Part shown: positions 17,401 to 25,762 of the stretch, piece by piece
How positions within the stretch are numbered: position 1 is the stretch's first letter
Layout: the number at the start of each line of letters is the position of its first letter
Source: Clostridium transplantifaecale
GTDB taxonomy: Bacteria; Bacillota; Clostridia; Lachnospirales; Lachnospiraceae
Direction of reading: 5' to 3'
Length of the DNA stretch: 64,000 nt
NCBI RefSeq assembly: GCF_900626075.1
Contig: NZ_UYZY01000001.1
Span: 434,001-498,000 of the forward strand
The notes under the pieces: model-generated
Told to the model about the DNA's origin: nothing
The model's input: only the letters and a program-made list of their open reading frames with translations
The model's database searches: none
Made by a program: the position numbers and the translations under genes

Positions 17401-18150
17401 CGGGAACGGGCGGAAAAGCTGACGAGAGCCTTAAGGCCCTACAAGGATCAAAATCCGATTCTTTCTGACATCTATGAGAATCGGGATTACCTGACCAAAC
17501 GCTCCCAGTGGCTCATCGGAGGCGACGGCTGGTCCTACGACATCGGCTACGGCGGACTGGATCACGCTCTGGCATCCGGGGAAAATATCAACGTACTCGT
17601 TCTGGACACAGAGGTCTACTCCAACACCGGAGGCCAGGCGTCCAAAGCTACCCCGACGGCGGCCATCGCCAAATTCGCGGCCGGCGGCAAGCGGACGAAG
17701 AAGAAAGATCTGGGACGCATCTTCATGTCCTACGGCTATGTGTACGTGGCGCAGATCAGCATGGGAGCCGATCAGGCCCACACCTTGAAGGTTCTGGCGG
17801 AAGCGGAGGCCTATCCCGGCCCGTCCATCGTCATCGCCTACTGTCCTTGTATCAACCACGGCATCAAAACCGGCATGGCAAACTGCCAGCAGGAGGAAAA
17901 AGACGCCGTGGCCTGCGGCTACTGGTCCCTGTACCGCTATAACCCGGCCCTGGAGGAAGAAGGAAAGAACCCTTTCAGCCTGGATTCCAAGGAGCCGACC
18001 AAGCCGTTCCGAGATTTCCTGATGAATGAAGTCAGGTTCTCTTCCCTGAAAAAAGTGTTCCCGGACGAGGCGGAGGGCCTGTTCGAAAAGACCGAGCAGG
18101 ACGCCATGGACCGCCTGGCCTATTACAAAAAAATGGCGGGGAAGGCATAA
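14488..18150 (+). CDS. nifJ: Pyruvate:ferredoxin (flavodoxin) oxidoreductase, single-chain
   Basis: 1220 aa, slightly longer than the usual roughly 1175. It oxidises pyruvate with CoA to acetyl-CoA, CO2 and reduced ferredoxin in the cytosol. Domains in order: pyrimidine-binding half (YAFTDVAAIYPITPSSDMAQH at 14-34, EMQSEGGASGA), the CoA and gamma domains, a two-cluster ferredoxin domain near 740-830 (CIQCNQCSYVCPHAC and CTGCGNCINVCPAKE), and the TPP half with CAGCSQTPY and GGDGWSYDIGYGGLDHA. Residues 640-681 are a 3 x 14-aa Ala/Gly-rich repeat not expected in this family. The ATG follows AAGGAG. It heads the long plus-strand catabolic region. Confidence 0.96.
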   Translation: MSKRRQKSMDGNTAAAYVSYAFTDVAAIYPITPSSDMAQHVDEWASENRKNIFGEKVQVIEMQSEGGASGAIHGSLQAGALTSTYTSSQGLMLMLPNMFKIAGELLPGVFHVASRLVASNGLGIFCDHSDVMATRTTGFALLSAASVQQVMDLGAVAHLTAIRGRVPFLHFFDGFRTSHEIQKIEVLEYDELGKLIDMEAVNAFRRNALNPDHPCVRGTVQNADIHFQQREVINKYWEELPAIVDHYMGEIGKLTGREYHPFNYYGAPDAERLIIAMGSMTQTIEEVVDALNAVGEKVGLLTVHLYRPFSLEYFFKYIPDTVKAITVLDRVKEINAQSEPLYMDVKIAYYGRKFQPKIVGGRIGVGGKDIRPTHIFDVFENMKQKSPKDHFTVGIIDDVNGSGLPDAGDIEIEDPGTTACKFWGLGSDGTVGANKSAIKIIGDNTELYAQAYFAYDSKKSGGVTVSHLRFGNSPIRSTYLIDRADFVSCSQQSYVDKYDLLAGTRPGAVFLLNTIWNREELEQNLPVSMKRYIAENKIEFYTIDAVDIARKLGLGNRTNMIMQAAFFKLAGILPVEDAVRYLKKSVSDTYGKKGDDIVAMNCAAIDQGISSIVKIDVPEEWNGADEELAAEGGNAAAGRIGMAARKPGAAERAIGLAAGKSGAVADKIAVTAGTPAAASDSGKTLDYINDFLIPVNRMEGDSIPVSGMIPMEDGSYPSGTAAYEKRGVAIRVPHWNAEKCIQCNQCSYVCPHACIRPVLTTAQETEMAPEGYETKPANGASGLDFRIAISPNDCTGCGNCINVCPAKEKALEMRLLSEEQTQTPLWNYAVSLPEKKNPYNRLTVKGSQFEKPLFEFSGACAGCSQTPYIKLLTQLFGDRMMIANSAGCAHVFSGSVPSTPYTKDEKGHGPAWNSSLFEDTAEFGLGMFMGTKQVQKQLASQAARALELDLDDTLRDALTDWLENREVSENTRERAEKLTRALRPYKDQNPILSDIYENRDYLTKRSQWLIGGDGWSYDIGYGGLDHALASGENINVLVLDTEVYSNTGGQASKATPTAAIAKFAAGGKRTKKKDLGRIFMSYGYVYVAQISMGADQAHTLKVLAEAEAYPGPSIVIAYCPCINHGIKTGMANCQQEEKDAVACGYWSLYRYNPALEEEGKNPFSLDSKEPTKPFRDFLMNEVRFSSLKKVFPDEAEGLFEKTEQDAMDRLAYYKKMAGKA
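16405..16530 (+). repeat. Three 42-bp in-frame repeats inside nifJ
   Basis: Units 16405-16446, 16447-16488 and 16489-16530 encode IGMAARKPGAAERA, IGLAAGKSGAVADK and IAVTAGTPAAASDS, a diverged 14-aa tandem repeat. It falls between the gamma-domain region and the ferredoxin domain, where a flexible linker would be tolerated. Confidence 0.65.
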
Positions 18151-18206
18151 AACACAAAAACATAGCCCGGCGGCGTGAAACGCGCCGAATAAGGAGGGAG
18201 CAGACA

Positions 18207-19091
18207 GTGAAAAAAGAAAATCTGGCCGAGCGGCTGGTCGGAAAAAAAATGGAGCCGCGTTATATGGAATACAACTGGCGGGACGTGATCCTCTACGCGC
18301 TGGCGGTGGGGGCCAAAAGAGAGGATCTTCTCTACACCTACGAAAAGAACCTGAAGGTTATCCCTACCTACGGCACGGTTCCCTATTGGGGAACGGTCAA
18401 CGTGCGCCCCTATCAGTGGATGCCCTTGCCGGCCTCCATGCTGGCTGACGAGATCATAAAGCCGACGATCTCATTTCTGAACATGGATCATGAGATCGTC
18501 ATGCACCGTCCCATCGACCCGATCAAGGGAACCTTCCAGTACCAGGACGTCATCACCGACGTCTATGATCGGGGAGAGGGAAAAGGGGCCGCGGTGCGGA
18601 CGCGGATCGACGTCCGCGACGAAGCTGGGAACGCGATCTGCACCAATTACTCCACCACTTTTTTCCACGAGGCCGGCGGATTCGGCGGAGCCCCCATGCC
18701 GAAGAGCCCGGTGGAGATCCCGGACCGCTGTCCTGATATCGAGGCAGATGATCTGATCAGCCCGGTTCAGAACCTGCTCTACCGCCTGACCGGGGACACC
18801 AACCTGATACACGTGGATCCGGATTACGCGAGGAAAATGGGCTTTGAGACCTCCTTTATGCAGGGGCTCTGTTCCTTCGGTTTTGCCTGCCGGATGGCGG
18901 TGGAGGCCCTGATCCCCGGGGAACCAGAGCGTATGGCCCGGATGGCCGCCCAGATGAGTTCCGTTCTGTTTCCCGACACGCCCATCCGGCTGCAGCTCTG
19001 GAACATAGGGAAGGGGCGGGCCTATTTCAGGCTTATGAACCTGCTGACGGGCAAACCGGTTTTAAACCGGGGCGTATTTAAATGGAATTAG
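18207..19091 (+). CDS. MaoC-type (R)-specific enoyl-CoA hydratase, double hot-dog
   Basis: 294 aa with a GTG start after AAGGAGG. Length and layout match hydratase-2 proteins with two hot-dog domains. The C-terminal one carries the hydratase-2 signature GDTNLIHVDPDYARKMGF followed by FMQGLCSFGFACR (Asp and His catalytic pair). These enzymes hydrate 2-enoyl-CoA to (R)-3-hydroxyacyl-CoA. It lies 56 nt after nifJ and 90 nt before an acyl-CoA dehydrogenase, fitting an acyl-CoA oxidation or reduction route. No thiolase or CoA ligase is visible nearby. Confidence 0.85.
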   Translation: MKKENLAERLVGKKMEPRYMEYNWRDVILYALAVGAKREDLLYTYEKNLKVIPTYGTVPYWGTVNVRPYQWMPLPASMLADEIIKPTISFLNMDHEIVMHRPIDPIKGTFQYQDVITDVYDRGEGKGAAVRTRIDVRDEAGNAICTNYSTTFFHEAGGFGGAPMPKSPVEIPDRCPDIEADDLISPVQNLLYRLTGDTNLIHVDPDYARKMGFETSFMQGLCSFGFACRMAVEALIPGEPERMARMAAQMSSVLFPDTPIRLQLWNIGKGRAYFRLMNLLTGKPVLNRGVFKWN

Positions 19092-19181
19092 AAGAACCTT
19101 TCGGCGCGTTCCGACAGGAGTATCACTGCGCTGGAAAAATAAGAACACATTTCACAGAATAAAGGAAAGGAAGCGCTCTTT

Positions 19182-20327
19182 ATGGATTTTTCACTGACAA
19201 GGGAACAGGAGCTGCTGCGCCGGCTGGCCGAGGAATTCGCGGAAAACGAGCTGGAGCCGGTGGCGGCCGACATGGATCGGAAACATAAATTTAATATGGA
19301 AAACTTCAAAAAAATGGCGGAGCTGGGCTTCACAGGCCTGGGAATCCCCAGAGAATACGGGGGAAGCGGCGGCGGGGCCGCGGAAAAGGTCATCGTCATC
19401 TCCGAATTTGCCAAAAAGTGCCTCACCTCCGCGGCCACGCTCTCCATCCACGGAATTACTCCGGGCGTGCTGCTCAAATACGGCACCAAGGAACAGAAAC
19501 AGAGCTACCTGCCCAGGCTGACTCAGGGCAGCAGTCTGGCGGCCTTTGCCCTGACCGAGCCGGGAGCCGGATCCGACGCGGCCGGCGTCAAGACAACGGC
19601 CCGCTACGACGCCGGGACGGACGAATACGTCTTAAACGGAACGAAATGCTTTATCACCGGCGGAGCCTTGGCCGACGTTGTCATCGTGTTCGCCCTCACC
19701 AACCCGGAACTGGGAACCAAGGGCCTCTCCGCCATCCTGGTGGAAAAAGGGACTCCCGGTTTCGCCGGTGGGAAAGTGGAAGAGAAGATGGGTCTGTGCG
19801 GTTCAGAGACTGCGGAACTGATCTTCGAGGACTGCCGCGTGCCTGCCGCCAATCTGGTAGGAAAAGAAGGGCAGGGATTTAAGATCGCCATGGAAGCCCT
19901 GGATGGGGCCAGAATCGGAGTCGGGGCCTCGGCCGTGGGGCTTTCGGAGGGAGTGATCGACCTCAGCGTCAAGTATATGCATGAACGCGTCCAATTTGGG
20001 AAACCCATTGCGGAGCTCCAGGGGCTTCGCTGGTACATTGCCGAGATGGGAACCAGGACAGAATCCGCAAAATGGCTGGTGTACTATGCGGCCTATCTGC
20101 AGGACAGCGGGAAGCCCTTTACCAAAGAAGCGGCCATGTGCAAGCTGAATGCCTCAAAAGCCGCCCGGTTCAATGCAAATCTGGCGCTGCAGATCCACGG
20201 AGGATACGGCTACATGAAGGATTATCCGCTGGAGCGGATCTACCGGGATGCAAAAATTACGGAAATCTACGAAGGGACCTCAGAGGTTCACAAAGTAGTG
20301 ATTTCCAGAGCTATGCTGGGAAGATAG
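19182..20327 (+). CDS. Acyl-CoA dehydrogenase
   Basis: 381 aa, the standard length of short-chain/butyryl-type dehydrogenases. Seen: the FAD/substrate signature AFALTEPGAGSDAAG (about residues 122-136), CFITGGALAD, the second signature in ALQIHGGYGYMKDYPLERIYRDAKI, and the catalytic base region EIYEGTSEVHKV with its Glu. It oxidises, or in clostridia with bifurcating Etf reduces, the alpha-beta bond of an acyl-CoA. The etfB gene begins 12 nt after the stop, so the electron acceptor is encoded in the same unit. Confidence 0.94.
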   Translation: MDFSLTREQELLRRLAEEFAENELEPVAADMDRKHKFNMENFKKMAELGFTGLGIPREYGGSGGGAAEKVIVISEFAKKCLTSAATLSIHGITPGVLLKYGTKEQKQSYLPRLTQGSSLAAFALTEPGAGSDAAGVKTTARYDAGTDEYVLNGTKCFITGGALADVVIVFALTNPELGTKGLSAILVEKGTPGFAGGKVEEKMGLCGSETAELIFEDCRVPAANLVGKEGQGFKIAMEALDGARIGVGASAVGLSEGVIDLSVKYMHERVQFGKPIAELQGLRWYIAEMGTRTESAKWLVYYAAYLQDSGKPFTKEAAMCKLNASKAARFNANLALQIHGGYGYMKDYPLERIYRDAKITEIYEGTSEVHKVVISRAMLGR

Positions 20328-20339
20328 GAGGAAGAGAAG

Positions 20340-21140
20340 ATGAAGATAATCGTTTGCGTCAAACAGGTTCCCGACACCTCCGGAAAAGTGTCCGTCAAAC
20401 CGGACGGAACTCTGGATCGGGCCTCCATGGCCACAATTATAAATCCGGATGATCTGAATGCGGTGGAGGAGGCCTTAAATTTCAAAGATCAGTTCGGAGC
20501 TGAAGTGGTAGTCTTATCTATGGGGCCGCCGCCGGCCGAGAGGATGCTGCGGGAACTCATGGCCCGCGGCGCCGACCGCGCGGTATTAGTCTCTGCCCGT
20601 GAATTCGGGGGTTCCGATACCTATGCCACCTCCCAGATCCTGGCCTCCGCCATCAAAAAGGTCGGTCTCGAAAAAGAGGATATCATCCTGTGCGGCCGTC
20701 AGGCCATCGACGGCGACACCGCCCAGGTGGGCCCTCAAATCGCGGAAAAACTGAACCTTCCGCAGGTATCTTATGCGGCGGATATTAAAAAAGAGGGTGA
20801 TTATCTGACGGTCAAGAGGATGCTGGAGGACGGCTATATGCGGATCCGCCTCCGGACGCCCTGTCTCCTTACCTGTATCAAGGAACTGAACGAACCCCGA
20901 TATATGACCGTGCAGGGGATCTTCGACTGTTATGGGAAGCCGTTCACGGTCTTTGACTACGAGGCATTAAAGGACGATCCGCTCATTGACCCGGCAACCA
21001 TCGGACTGAAAGGTTCTCCGACCAATATTTTCAAGTCCTTTACGCCGCCGGTAAAAGGATCCGGCGCCATGCTTGAAGGTGATGGCAAAGAGACATGTGA
21101 CAAGTTGGCGGGAATACTGGCCGCCGGAAATTTAATCTGA
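20340..21140 (+). CDS. etfB: Electron transfer flavoprotein beta subunit
   Basis: 266 aa. The N-terminal MKIIVCVKQVPDT and the motif ILCGRQAIDGDTAQVGPQIAEKL (residues about 117-139) are diagnostic. It follows the acyl-CoA dehydrogenase by 12 nt and precedes etfA by 20 nt, the usual clostridial dehydrogenase-etfB-etfA order. In anaerobes this trio can couple NADH oxidation to ferredoxin and enoyl-CoA reduction. Whether this pair is bifurcating cannot be decided by eye. The nearby PFOR would share the ferredoxin pool. Confidence 0.95.
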   Translation: MKIIVCVKQVPDTSGKVSVKPDGTLDRASMATIINPDDLNAVEEALNFKDQFGAEVVVLSMGPPPAERMLRELMARGADRAVLVSAREFGGSDTYATSQILASAIKKVGLEKEDIILCGRQAIDGDTAQVGPQIAEKLNLPQVSYAADIKKEGDYLTVKRMLEDGYMRIRLRTPCLLTCIKELNEPRYMTVQGIFDCYGKPFTVFDYEALKDDPLIDPATIGLKGSPTNIFKSFTPPVKGSGAMLEGDGKETCDKLAGILAAGNLI

Positions 21141-21160
21141 CGGAAGGAGGAATCAAAGCG

Positions 21161-22273
21161 ATGTCTGACTACAACAGTGCTGCGATTAATAAATTTAACG
21201 GGGGAGTATGGGTATTCTGCGAGCAGCGGCAGGGCAAGATGATGACGACTTCCTTTGAACTGCTGTCCGAGGGCCGGAAGCTGGCGGATCAGCTGGGTAC
21301 AAAACTTTATGGTGTCCTTTTGGGAAGCGGGATCGAGGCGCTTGCGAGGGAGGCGGGCGGCTATGGGGCCGACGGTGTCTATGTCGCGGACAGCCCTCTG
21401 CTTGAACTTTATACCACAGACGGGTATACCAAGGTGATCTGTGATCTTGTAAAAAAATACAAGCCGGAAGTCTTTCTTTTGGGAGCCAGCAATATCGGCC
21501 GGGACCTGGGGCCCAGATGCGCCGCCAGGCTGCACACGGGGCTCTGCGCCGACTGCACACACCTGGATATCGACGTCCCTGGTTATCAGGAATTCCTGCG
21601 CAGTTCCTCCTCTCTGGCTCCGGCCGTCATCGACGGGCTCGATGAAAATGACCGGAACTTAAAGATGACAAGGCCGGCTTTCGGCGGACATCTGATGGCA
21701 ACGATCATCTGTCCCAGATTCCGCCCGGCCATGGCTACCGTGCGCCCCGGCGTGATGAAAAAGAGCGCCTTTGACCAGGCAAAAGCCGATGCTTGTGAGA
21801 TCCTTCACCCGGCCTTCTCCCTGAAGCAGGAGGATCTCCTGGCGGAGGTTCTTGAGGTGATCAAGTCGGCCGGAAAACAGGTGGATCTCATCGGCGCCGA
21901 GGTGGTGGTTTCCGTGGGCCGCGGGATCGGAAAAGACGTGGAAGGCGGCATAAAGCTGGCCAGAGGACTGGCCGGAGAGCTCGGCGGCGTGGTCGGCGGC
22001 TCCCGCGCGGCGGTGGACTCAGGCTGGCTGTCCGCCGATCACCAGGTAGGGCAGACCGGAAAAACCGTACATCCGAGAATCTATATTGCCCTCGGAATCT
22101 CCGGTGCCATCCAGCATAAGGCCGGCATGCAGGACTCCGAGTGTATCATCGCCGTCAACAAAAATGCGTCGGCTCCGATCTTCGAGATCGCCGATTACGG
22201 CATCTGCGGCGATCTGTTTAAAGTCACGCCTCTGCTGATCGATGCGATCCGGGAGGCTAAGGCGGCGAAGTAA
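21161..22273 (+). CDS. etfA: Electron transfer flavoprotein alpha subunit
   Basis: 370 aa, longer than the minimal alpha subunit because the N-terminus begins with an extra segment (SAAINKFNGGVWVFCEQRQGK). The C-terminal FAD domain is complete: VSVGRGIGKDV, GSRAAVDSGWLSADHQVGQTGKTV split over about residues 285-310, ALGISGAIQHKAGMQ, and IAVNKNASAPIFEIADYG. It pairs with EtfB just upstream and closes the dehydrogenase operon. Confidence 0.95.
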   Translation: MSDYNSAAINKFNGGVWVFCEQRQGKMMTTSFELLSEGRKLADQLGTKLYGVLLGSGIEALAREAGGYGADGVYVADSPLLELYTTDGYTKVICDLVKKYKPEVFLLGASNIGRDLGPRCAARLHTGLCADCTHLDIDVPGYQEFLRSSSSLAPAVIDGLDENDRNLKMTRPAFGGHLMATIICPRFRPAMATVRPGVMKKSAFDQAKADACEILHPAFSLKQEDLLAEVLEVIKSAGKQVDLIGAEVVVSVGRGIGKDVEGGIKLARGLAGELGGVVGGSRAAVDSGWLSADHQVGQTGKTVHPRIYIALGISGAIQHKAGMQDSECIIAVNKNASAPIFEIADYGICGDLFKVTPLLIDAIREAKAAK

Positions 22274-22349
22274 AAGAAACAGCGAGGGAAAATTCTTTAT
22301 ATTGTCCACAGATAATTTCGTCCCCCCTGAGAGCTGGATTGAATTGGGA

Positions 22350-22378
22350 TTGTGGAAAAACATTCCGGGTTATATAAT
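22350..22378 (+). promoter_or_regulatory. Promoter of the LysR regulator
   Basis: TTGTGG (22350-22355), 17 nt, TATAAT (22373-22378), 57 nt before the ATG of the regulator gene. Confidence 0.6.
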
Positions 22379-22435
22379 AAATAACAGGGAGTCCGGCAAA
22401 CCAAAAATCACAGAATATTCAGGGGGTAACTCAAA

Positions 22436-23350
22436 ATGACAGAACGCAAATTTGAATACTTTCTTTCCATCGTGGAACTCGGGAGCATCACCAAGGCTGC
22501 CAAAAAGAATTATATCTCACAGCCGTCCATGACGCAGTTTATGAACCGGTTCGAGACCTCCGTGGGAATAAAACTGTTCAACCGCGAGACCTCGCCTATA
22601 ACTCTGACAAAAGCCGGGGAAGTTTATCTGGAATACGCAAAAAAGAGGATCGAGCTGGAGAATGAGCTGGAACAGTCGCTGAGCGAGCTGAAACGTTCCG
22701 TCAGCGGCAGCATCCGCCTGGGAATTCCGCTCCAGATGCAGGTTTTCCTGGCCCACAAGCTGCTGCCGCCGTTCCTCCACCTCTATCCCAATATTGATAT
22801 CCACCTGGACGATGACGCCTCACCGGCCCTGGAAAAAGAAGTTTTAAACGGACAGGCAGACTGTGCGCTGATCTATGCTATCCGGCAGACCTATAAGCGA
22901 CTGAGCTACGACTACCTGGAGGACGAGCGGATCCGCGTGGTTTGCAGCAAAAATCACCCCCTGTTATCGGGGAAGAAAACATCGTCGGACGAGCCTTTCC
23001 CGGTCAGGCTCGAAGAACTGAAAAATCAGGTTTTCTGCTTAATGGATAAGAATTTTATTGTGCGGAAGATTTCGGACGAATTCTTTTTGAGGTATAAATT
23101 TGTCCCGAAATACAAGATTTCCATGTCCAGCATGAACGCCATTTTGAACATGGTCTGCTCCGGAAACGGAATCTCTTTTATTCCTGATTATGTGATTTCA
23201 TCCTATACGAAAGCGGAGGAGCTGGGGTATCTGGAGATTCAGGAGGAACAGTTTGCGTTGAAGCTGGCCCTGGTTTATCAGGATGACGAAGCTTTATCCC
23301 CGGCCGCCCGGGTGTTTATCAAATTTGTGAATGAGTTTTATGAGAGATAG
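22436..23350 (+). CDS. LysR-family transcriptional regulator
   Basis: 304 aa. The N-terminal winged helix carries the LysR signature (EYFLSIVELGSITKAAKKNY, residues about 6-25, then ISQPSMTQFMNRFETSVGIKLFNR with two residues split off). The rest is the periplasmic-binding-like effector domain (about 90-300). It sits between the acyl-CoA dehydrogenase/Etf operon and the unknown-gene cassette, in the same direction. It is the best candidate controller of one or both and would sense a pathway intermediate (inference). The AT-rich element 23481-23501, downstream of it, may be a target. Confidence 0.92.
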   Translation: MTERKFEYFLSIVELGSITKAAKKNYISQPSMTQFMNRFETSVGIKLFNRETSPITLTKAGEVYLEYAKKRIELENELEQSLSELKRSVSGSIRLGIPLQMQVFLAHKLLPPFLHLYPNIDIHLDDDASPALEKEVLNGQADCALIYAIRQTYKRLSYDYLEDERIRVVCSKNHPLLSGKKTSSDEPFPVRLEELKNQVFCLMDKNFIVRKISDEFFLRYKFVPKYKISMSSMNAILNMVCSGNGISFIPDYVISSYTKAEELGYLEIQEEQFALKLALVYQDDEALSPAARVFIKFVNEFYER

Positions 23351-23480
23351 GGGGCAATCGGTTACCGTTCAGCCCAGCGGCTAAACTGCAATAATAATGC
23401 ACAGAAACGGTGAAAAAGGCCGCTTCACGCTGCAATCCCCCGGGATTCCCCATAGGATCCGAGTTATGGGGAAAACTACA

Positions 23481-23501
23481 GAGATAATATTTTACTATTA
23501 T
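23481..23501. promoter_or_regulatory. AT-rich dyad upstream of the unknown-gene cassette
   Basis: GAGATAATATTTTAC (23481-23495) is followed by TATTAT. ATAATA and TATTAT form a 6-bp dyad around 6 nt. The same 15-mer occurs exactly at 31946-31960 in front of the TRAP transporter. The gap 23351-23595 holds nothing else recognisable. Confidence 0.4.
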
Positions 23502-23595
23502 AGCGCTGGGTGTTAAAGTAAAGTTAACAACAGGAGAGATAACGGCAAAGCAAGAGGAAATGCCGTGATATTCTATCAGTATGGAGGAGGGTTCT

Positions 23596-23982
23596 ATGAA
23601 ATTTCTGCACACGAAGCTGCCGGAATTTATCAGAAAAATGGAGGTGGCGGCAGCCACCGCGGGGAAGCGGCCGAAGAACTATAAGCTGGAGGGCATGGAG
23701 AATCTGAAGACGGCAAAGCTCCAGTCCCTGAAGACGGGGCGGATCGAAAATGCGGTCGAGGAGCTGGCCCGCCGGGATGACGTGGAGGAGATACAGCTTC
23801 TCGTCCGGCCCAGGGTGCCGGAGACGCTGCACACCATTATCATCAAAGGCATCAACAAGGATGGGAAGACCCAGAAAATCATTCTGGAAAATATCTCTAT
23901 CCTGCACGGGCCAGACGATCTGGAGACATTTGACTGCGACGACATCGAGGACCGCAGGGCTCCGATGGGAAAACAGGGTTGA
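23596..23982 (+). CDS. Unknown protein, first gene of the cassette
   Basis: 128 aa from the ATG at 23596, which follows GGAGGAGGG; an earlier in-frame ATG at 23581 overlaps that site. It is predicted soluble and charged, with a helical N-terminus rich in Lys (MKFLHTKLPEFIRKME, residues 1-16) and a C-terminal part of beta character with many acidic residues (SILHGPDDLETFDCDDIEDR). No signal peptide or known motif. It lies 15 nt before the next unknown gene, so the two are probably translated together. Family not recognised. Confidence 0.7.
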   Translation: MKFLHTKLPEFIRKMEVAAATAGKRPKNYKLEGMENLKTAKLQSLKTGRIENAVEELARRDDVEEIQLLVRPRVPETLHTIIIKGINKDGKTQKIILENISILHGPDDLETFDCDDIEDRRAPMGKQG

Positions 23983-23997
23983 AAAGGAGGACGTGTA

Positions 23998-25014
23998 ATG
24001 GGACAGTTAAAATATAAGATGATCCGGACCGGCCGGCTGAACGGCCAGATTATCCCCCTGAACCTGGTATTCATCGACGCGAAGGACGTGACGAAGTGCG
24101 GGATTAGCTTCAAAGAAGCCTGCGAGGCGATTGCAAAGACCCAGCCGGATCCGACGATGATGAATATTATCGATATGGACTGTGTGACGACCACCAGTGA
24201 TGGACTTCTGGTGGAGGGCGCCATCGTTGCCATGGCCGCATCCGACCGGAACCGGATCCACCCGGAATTCGGCTTTTTGGAGATGCTGGAGGTTCCCTAC
24301 TCGAAAGAACTGATCGAGGAGGAACCGCATCTGAAACAGTGGGATCGGATATATCCGGGACGCCGTCTGGTCATGGGGCCGAAGGATAAGCTGCTGCCGA
24401 TCCACAACGCGGCGATGACGGGCCGGGCCTGCAACAACAATGCTGGCACCGAGGTGTGGAGCATTATCACCATGGAAGAGCTGTTGCTCCCCATTCTTGG
24501 CCAGATAGAGATCATCCGCGACGGCCGCATCCTCGTCGGAAAGACCGGCGAGATTATTTCCGTGAGTATCGGCATGGTGGTCGGGGAGGAATACGGAAGA
24601 ATCATGCCAAAGCGGGCGTTCCACGTAGGCCAGACCGCCCACAGAAGCGGGGAGAAGGCTAAGGGGCTGAAGGCCCATATTCCCGTGATCACCTGTGACA
24701 AAAAGGTTCTGGCCCGCTATATCATCCAGGCGCTCCGGGCCGGTATGGTACCGGGAGAGGACATCGGCCCGGCCCCTTCTATCCTCGTGATCTCCCGCCT
24801 TCTGGGAACCAGGATCGCTATGGATAAAATCGAGGAAGCGGCCTATGAGGAGCTAGCGTCTGTCGGATTTACAAAAGAATGGATGACGGAACAGACAGAG
24901 CCGATGACGCCGGAAGAGATTATCAGCCTGGCAGACGAGATTCTGCCAGGCGGGGAAGAGTACCAGGTGTTGGATGTGAAGGACGCCGTCGAGATCTTTT
25001 ACGCGGAGGTCTGA
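23998..25014 (+). CDS. Unknown conserved-looking cytosolic protein, 338 aa
   Basis: The ATG follows AAAGGAGG. The protein has no membrane helix and looks like a folded enzyme, with dense Gly/Asn/His turns that are likely active-site candidates: GRACNNNAGTEVW (residues about 142-154), FHVGQTAHRSGEKAKG (about 208-223), HIPVITCDKK, and a C-terminal domain near 295-338. There is no P-loop, Rossmann, radical-SAM or metal-cluster motif that I recognise. Its position between two other unknown genes and a tautomerase points to a catalytic role in the same pathway. I could not assign a family. Confidence 0.7.
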   Translation: MGQLKYKMIRTGRLNGQIIPLNLVFIDAKDVTKCGISFKEACEAIAKTQPDPTMMNIIDMDCVTTTSDGLLVEGAIVAMAASDRNRIHPEFGFLEMLEVPYSKELIEEEPHLKQWDRIYPGRRLVMGPKDKLLPIHNAAMTGRACNNNAGTEVWSIITMEELLLPILGQIEIIRDGRILVGKTGEIISVSIGMVVGEEYGRIMPKRAFHVGQTAHRSGEKAKGLKAHIPVITCDKKVLARYIIQALRAGMVPGEDIGPAPSILVISRLLGTRIAMDKIEEAAYEELASVGFTKEWMTEQTEPMTPEEIISLADEILPGGEEYQVLDVKDAVEIFYAEV

Positions 25015-25045
25015 ACATCTTTGTGAAGAAATGGGGAGGGGAAAC

Positions 25046-25390
25046 ATGCCTGTTATCAATTTAAATTGGACGAAAAAAATTTCAGCCGAAGAAAAGCGGA
25101 ACCTGATCGAGACGATCGCCGAGACGGTCAGCACGGCGGTTCAGGTTCCCTCGGAGGCGGTCAATGTGCTGATTCATGAGAACGACGAGGAGAATGTCAG
25201 ATTTCCGGAGGCGGTATTCACAATCTCGTGGTCAAAGCATCCGAACCGGAGCAGGGAGGCCAAAGCAGAGATCATAGAAAAGCTCACCGGGATCGTGCAG
25301 GGGATTTCAGAAATCAGGCCGGAACGGATCGTGGTATTCTTCCACGATCTGGACGGGGAAAACGTCGGAGTCGCCGGGAAACCGCGCTGA
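25046..25390 (+). CDS. Tautomerase/MIF-superfamily protein
   Basis: 114 aa from the ATG at 25046 (GGGGAGGGG upstream). After Met removal it would begin with Pro (MPVINLNW), the catalytic N-terminal proline of 4-oxalocrotonate tautomerase-like enzymes. A start 15 bases earlier would bury this proline and lacks a ribosome site. The fold pattern (beta strand PVINLNW, a long helix AEEKRNLIETIAETVSTAV, strand VNVLIHEND) fits. The length is that of the fused two-unit class rather than the 62-aa monomers. Such enzymes interconvert keto/enol isomers in ring-cleavage pathways; the substrate here is unknown. Confidence 0.7.
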   Translation: MPVINLNWTKKISAEEKRNLIETIAETVSTAVQVPSEAVNVLIHENDEENVRFPEAVFTISWSKHPNRSREAKAEIIEKLTGIVQGISEIRPERIVVFFHDLDGENVGVAGKPR

Positions 25391-25407
25391 CGCGGGAGGA
25401 ATGTAAA

Positions 25408-25761
25408 ATGGATGACAGCAAGATTATTGTTCAGGTTGATAAGACCGTGGTCAAGATCACGGGCATTACCATAAAGGGACTGAATATCCAGCAGGTGGAA
25501 AATTTGATGCAGGAGAAGCTAAAAAGCGCTGCCAGGGTGATTGGGGTGACCGGTTCCTCGATCGAGATGGACGTCTACGGAGTAGAAGAGGAGGATATCC
25601 GGAAGGACGGAGAGGGGCTGATTCAGGCAATTTCCGTGGCAGACGGGATCACTCTGACGGATCTGGCCCAGATTTCTTCGGTTGACAAGATAAAAACCGT
25701 GGATATCAGCGAGGTCCCCACGTATTCGGAGACGCAGTGCATGATGGAGAGGTGGTTATAA
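25408..25761 (+). CDS. Unknown small protein of the cassette
   Basis: 117 aa from the ATG at 25408, preceded by GGGAGGA at 25394-25400. The frame stays open upstream to 25228, but those codons overlap the tautomerase gene and lack a site. The predicted structure is alpha/beta (VDKTVVKITGITIKGLNIQ, then QVENLMQEKLKSAARVIGV), with no Cys-rich or membrane features and an acidic stretch VEEEDIRKDGEG. Its stop is one base before the next ATG, so it is tightly coupled to the MoCF-domain gene. Family not recognised. Confidence 0.65.
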   Translation: MDDSKIIVQVDKTVVKITGITIKGLNIQQVENLMQEKLKSAARVIGVTGSSIEMDVYGVEEEDIRKDGEGLIQAISVADGITLTDLAQISSVDKIKTVDISEVPTYSETQCMMERWL

Positions 25762-25762
25762 C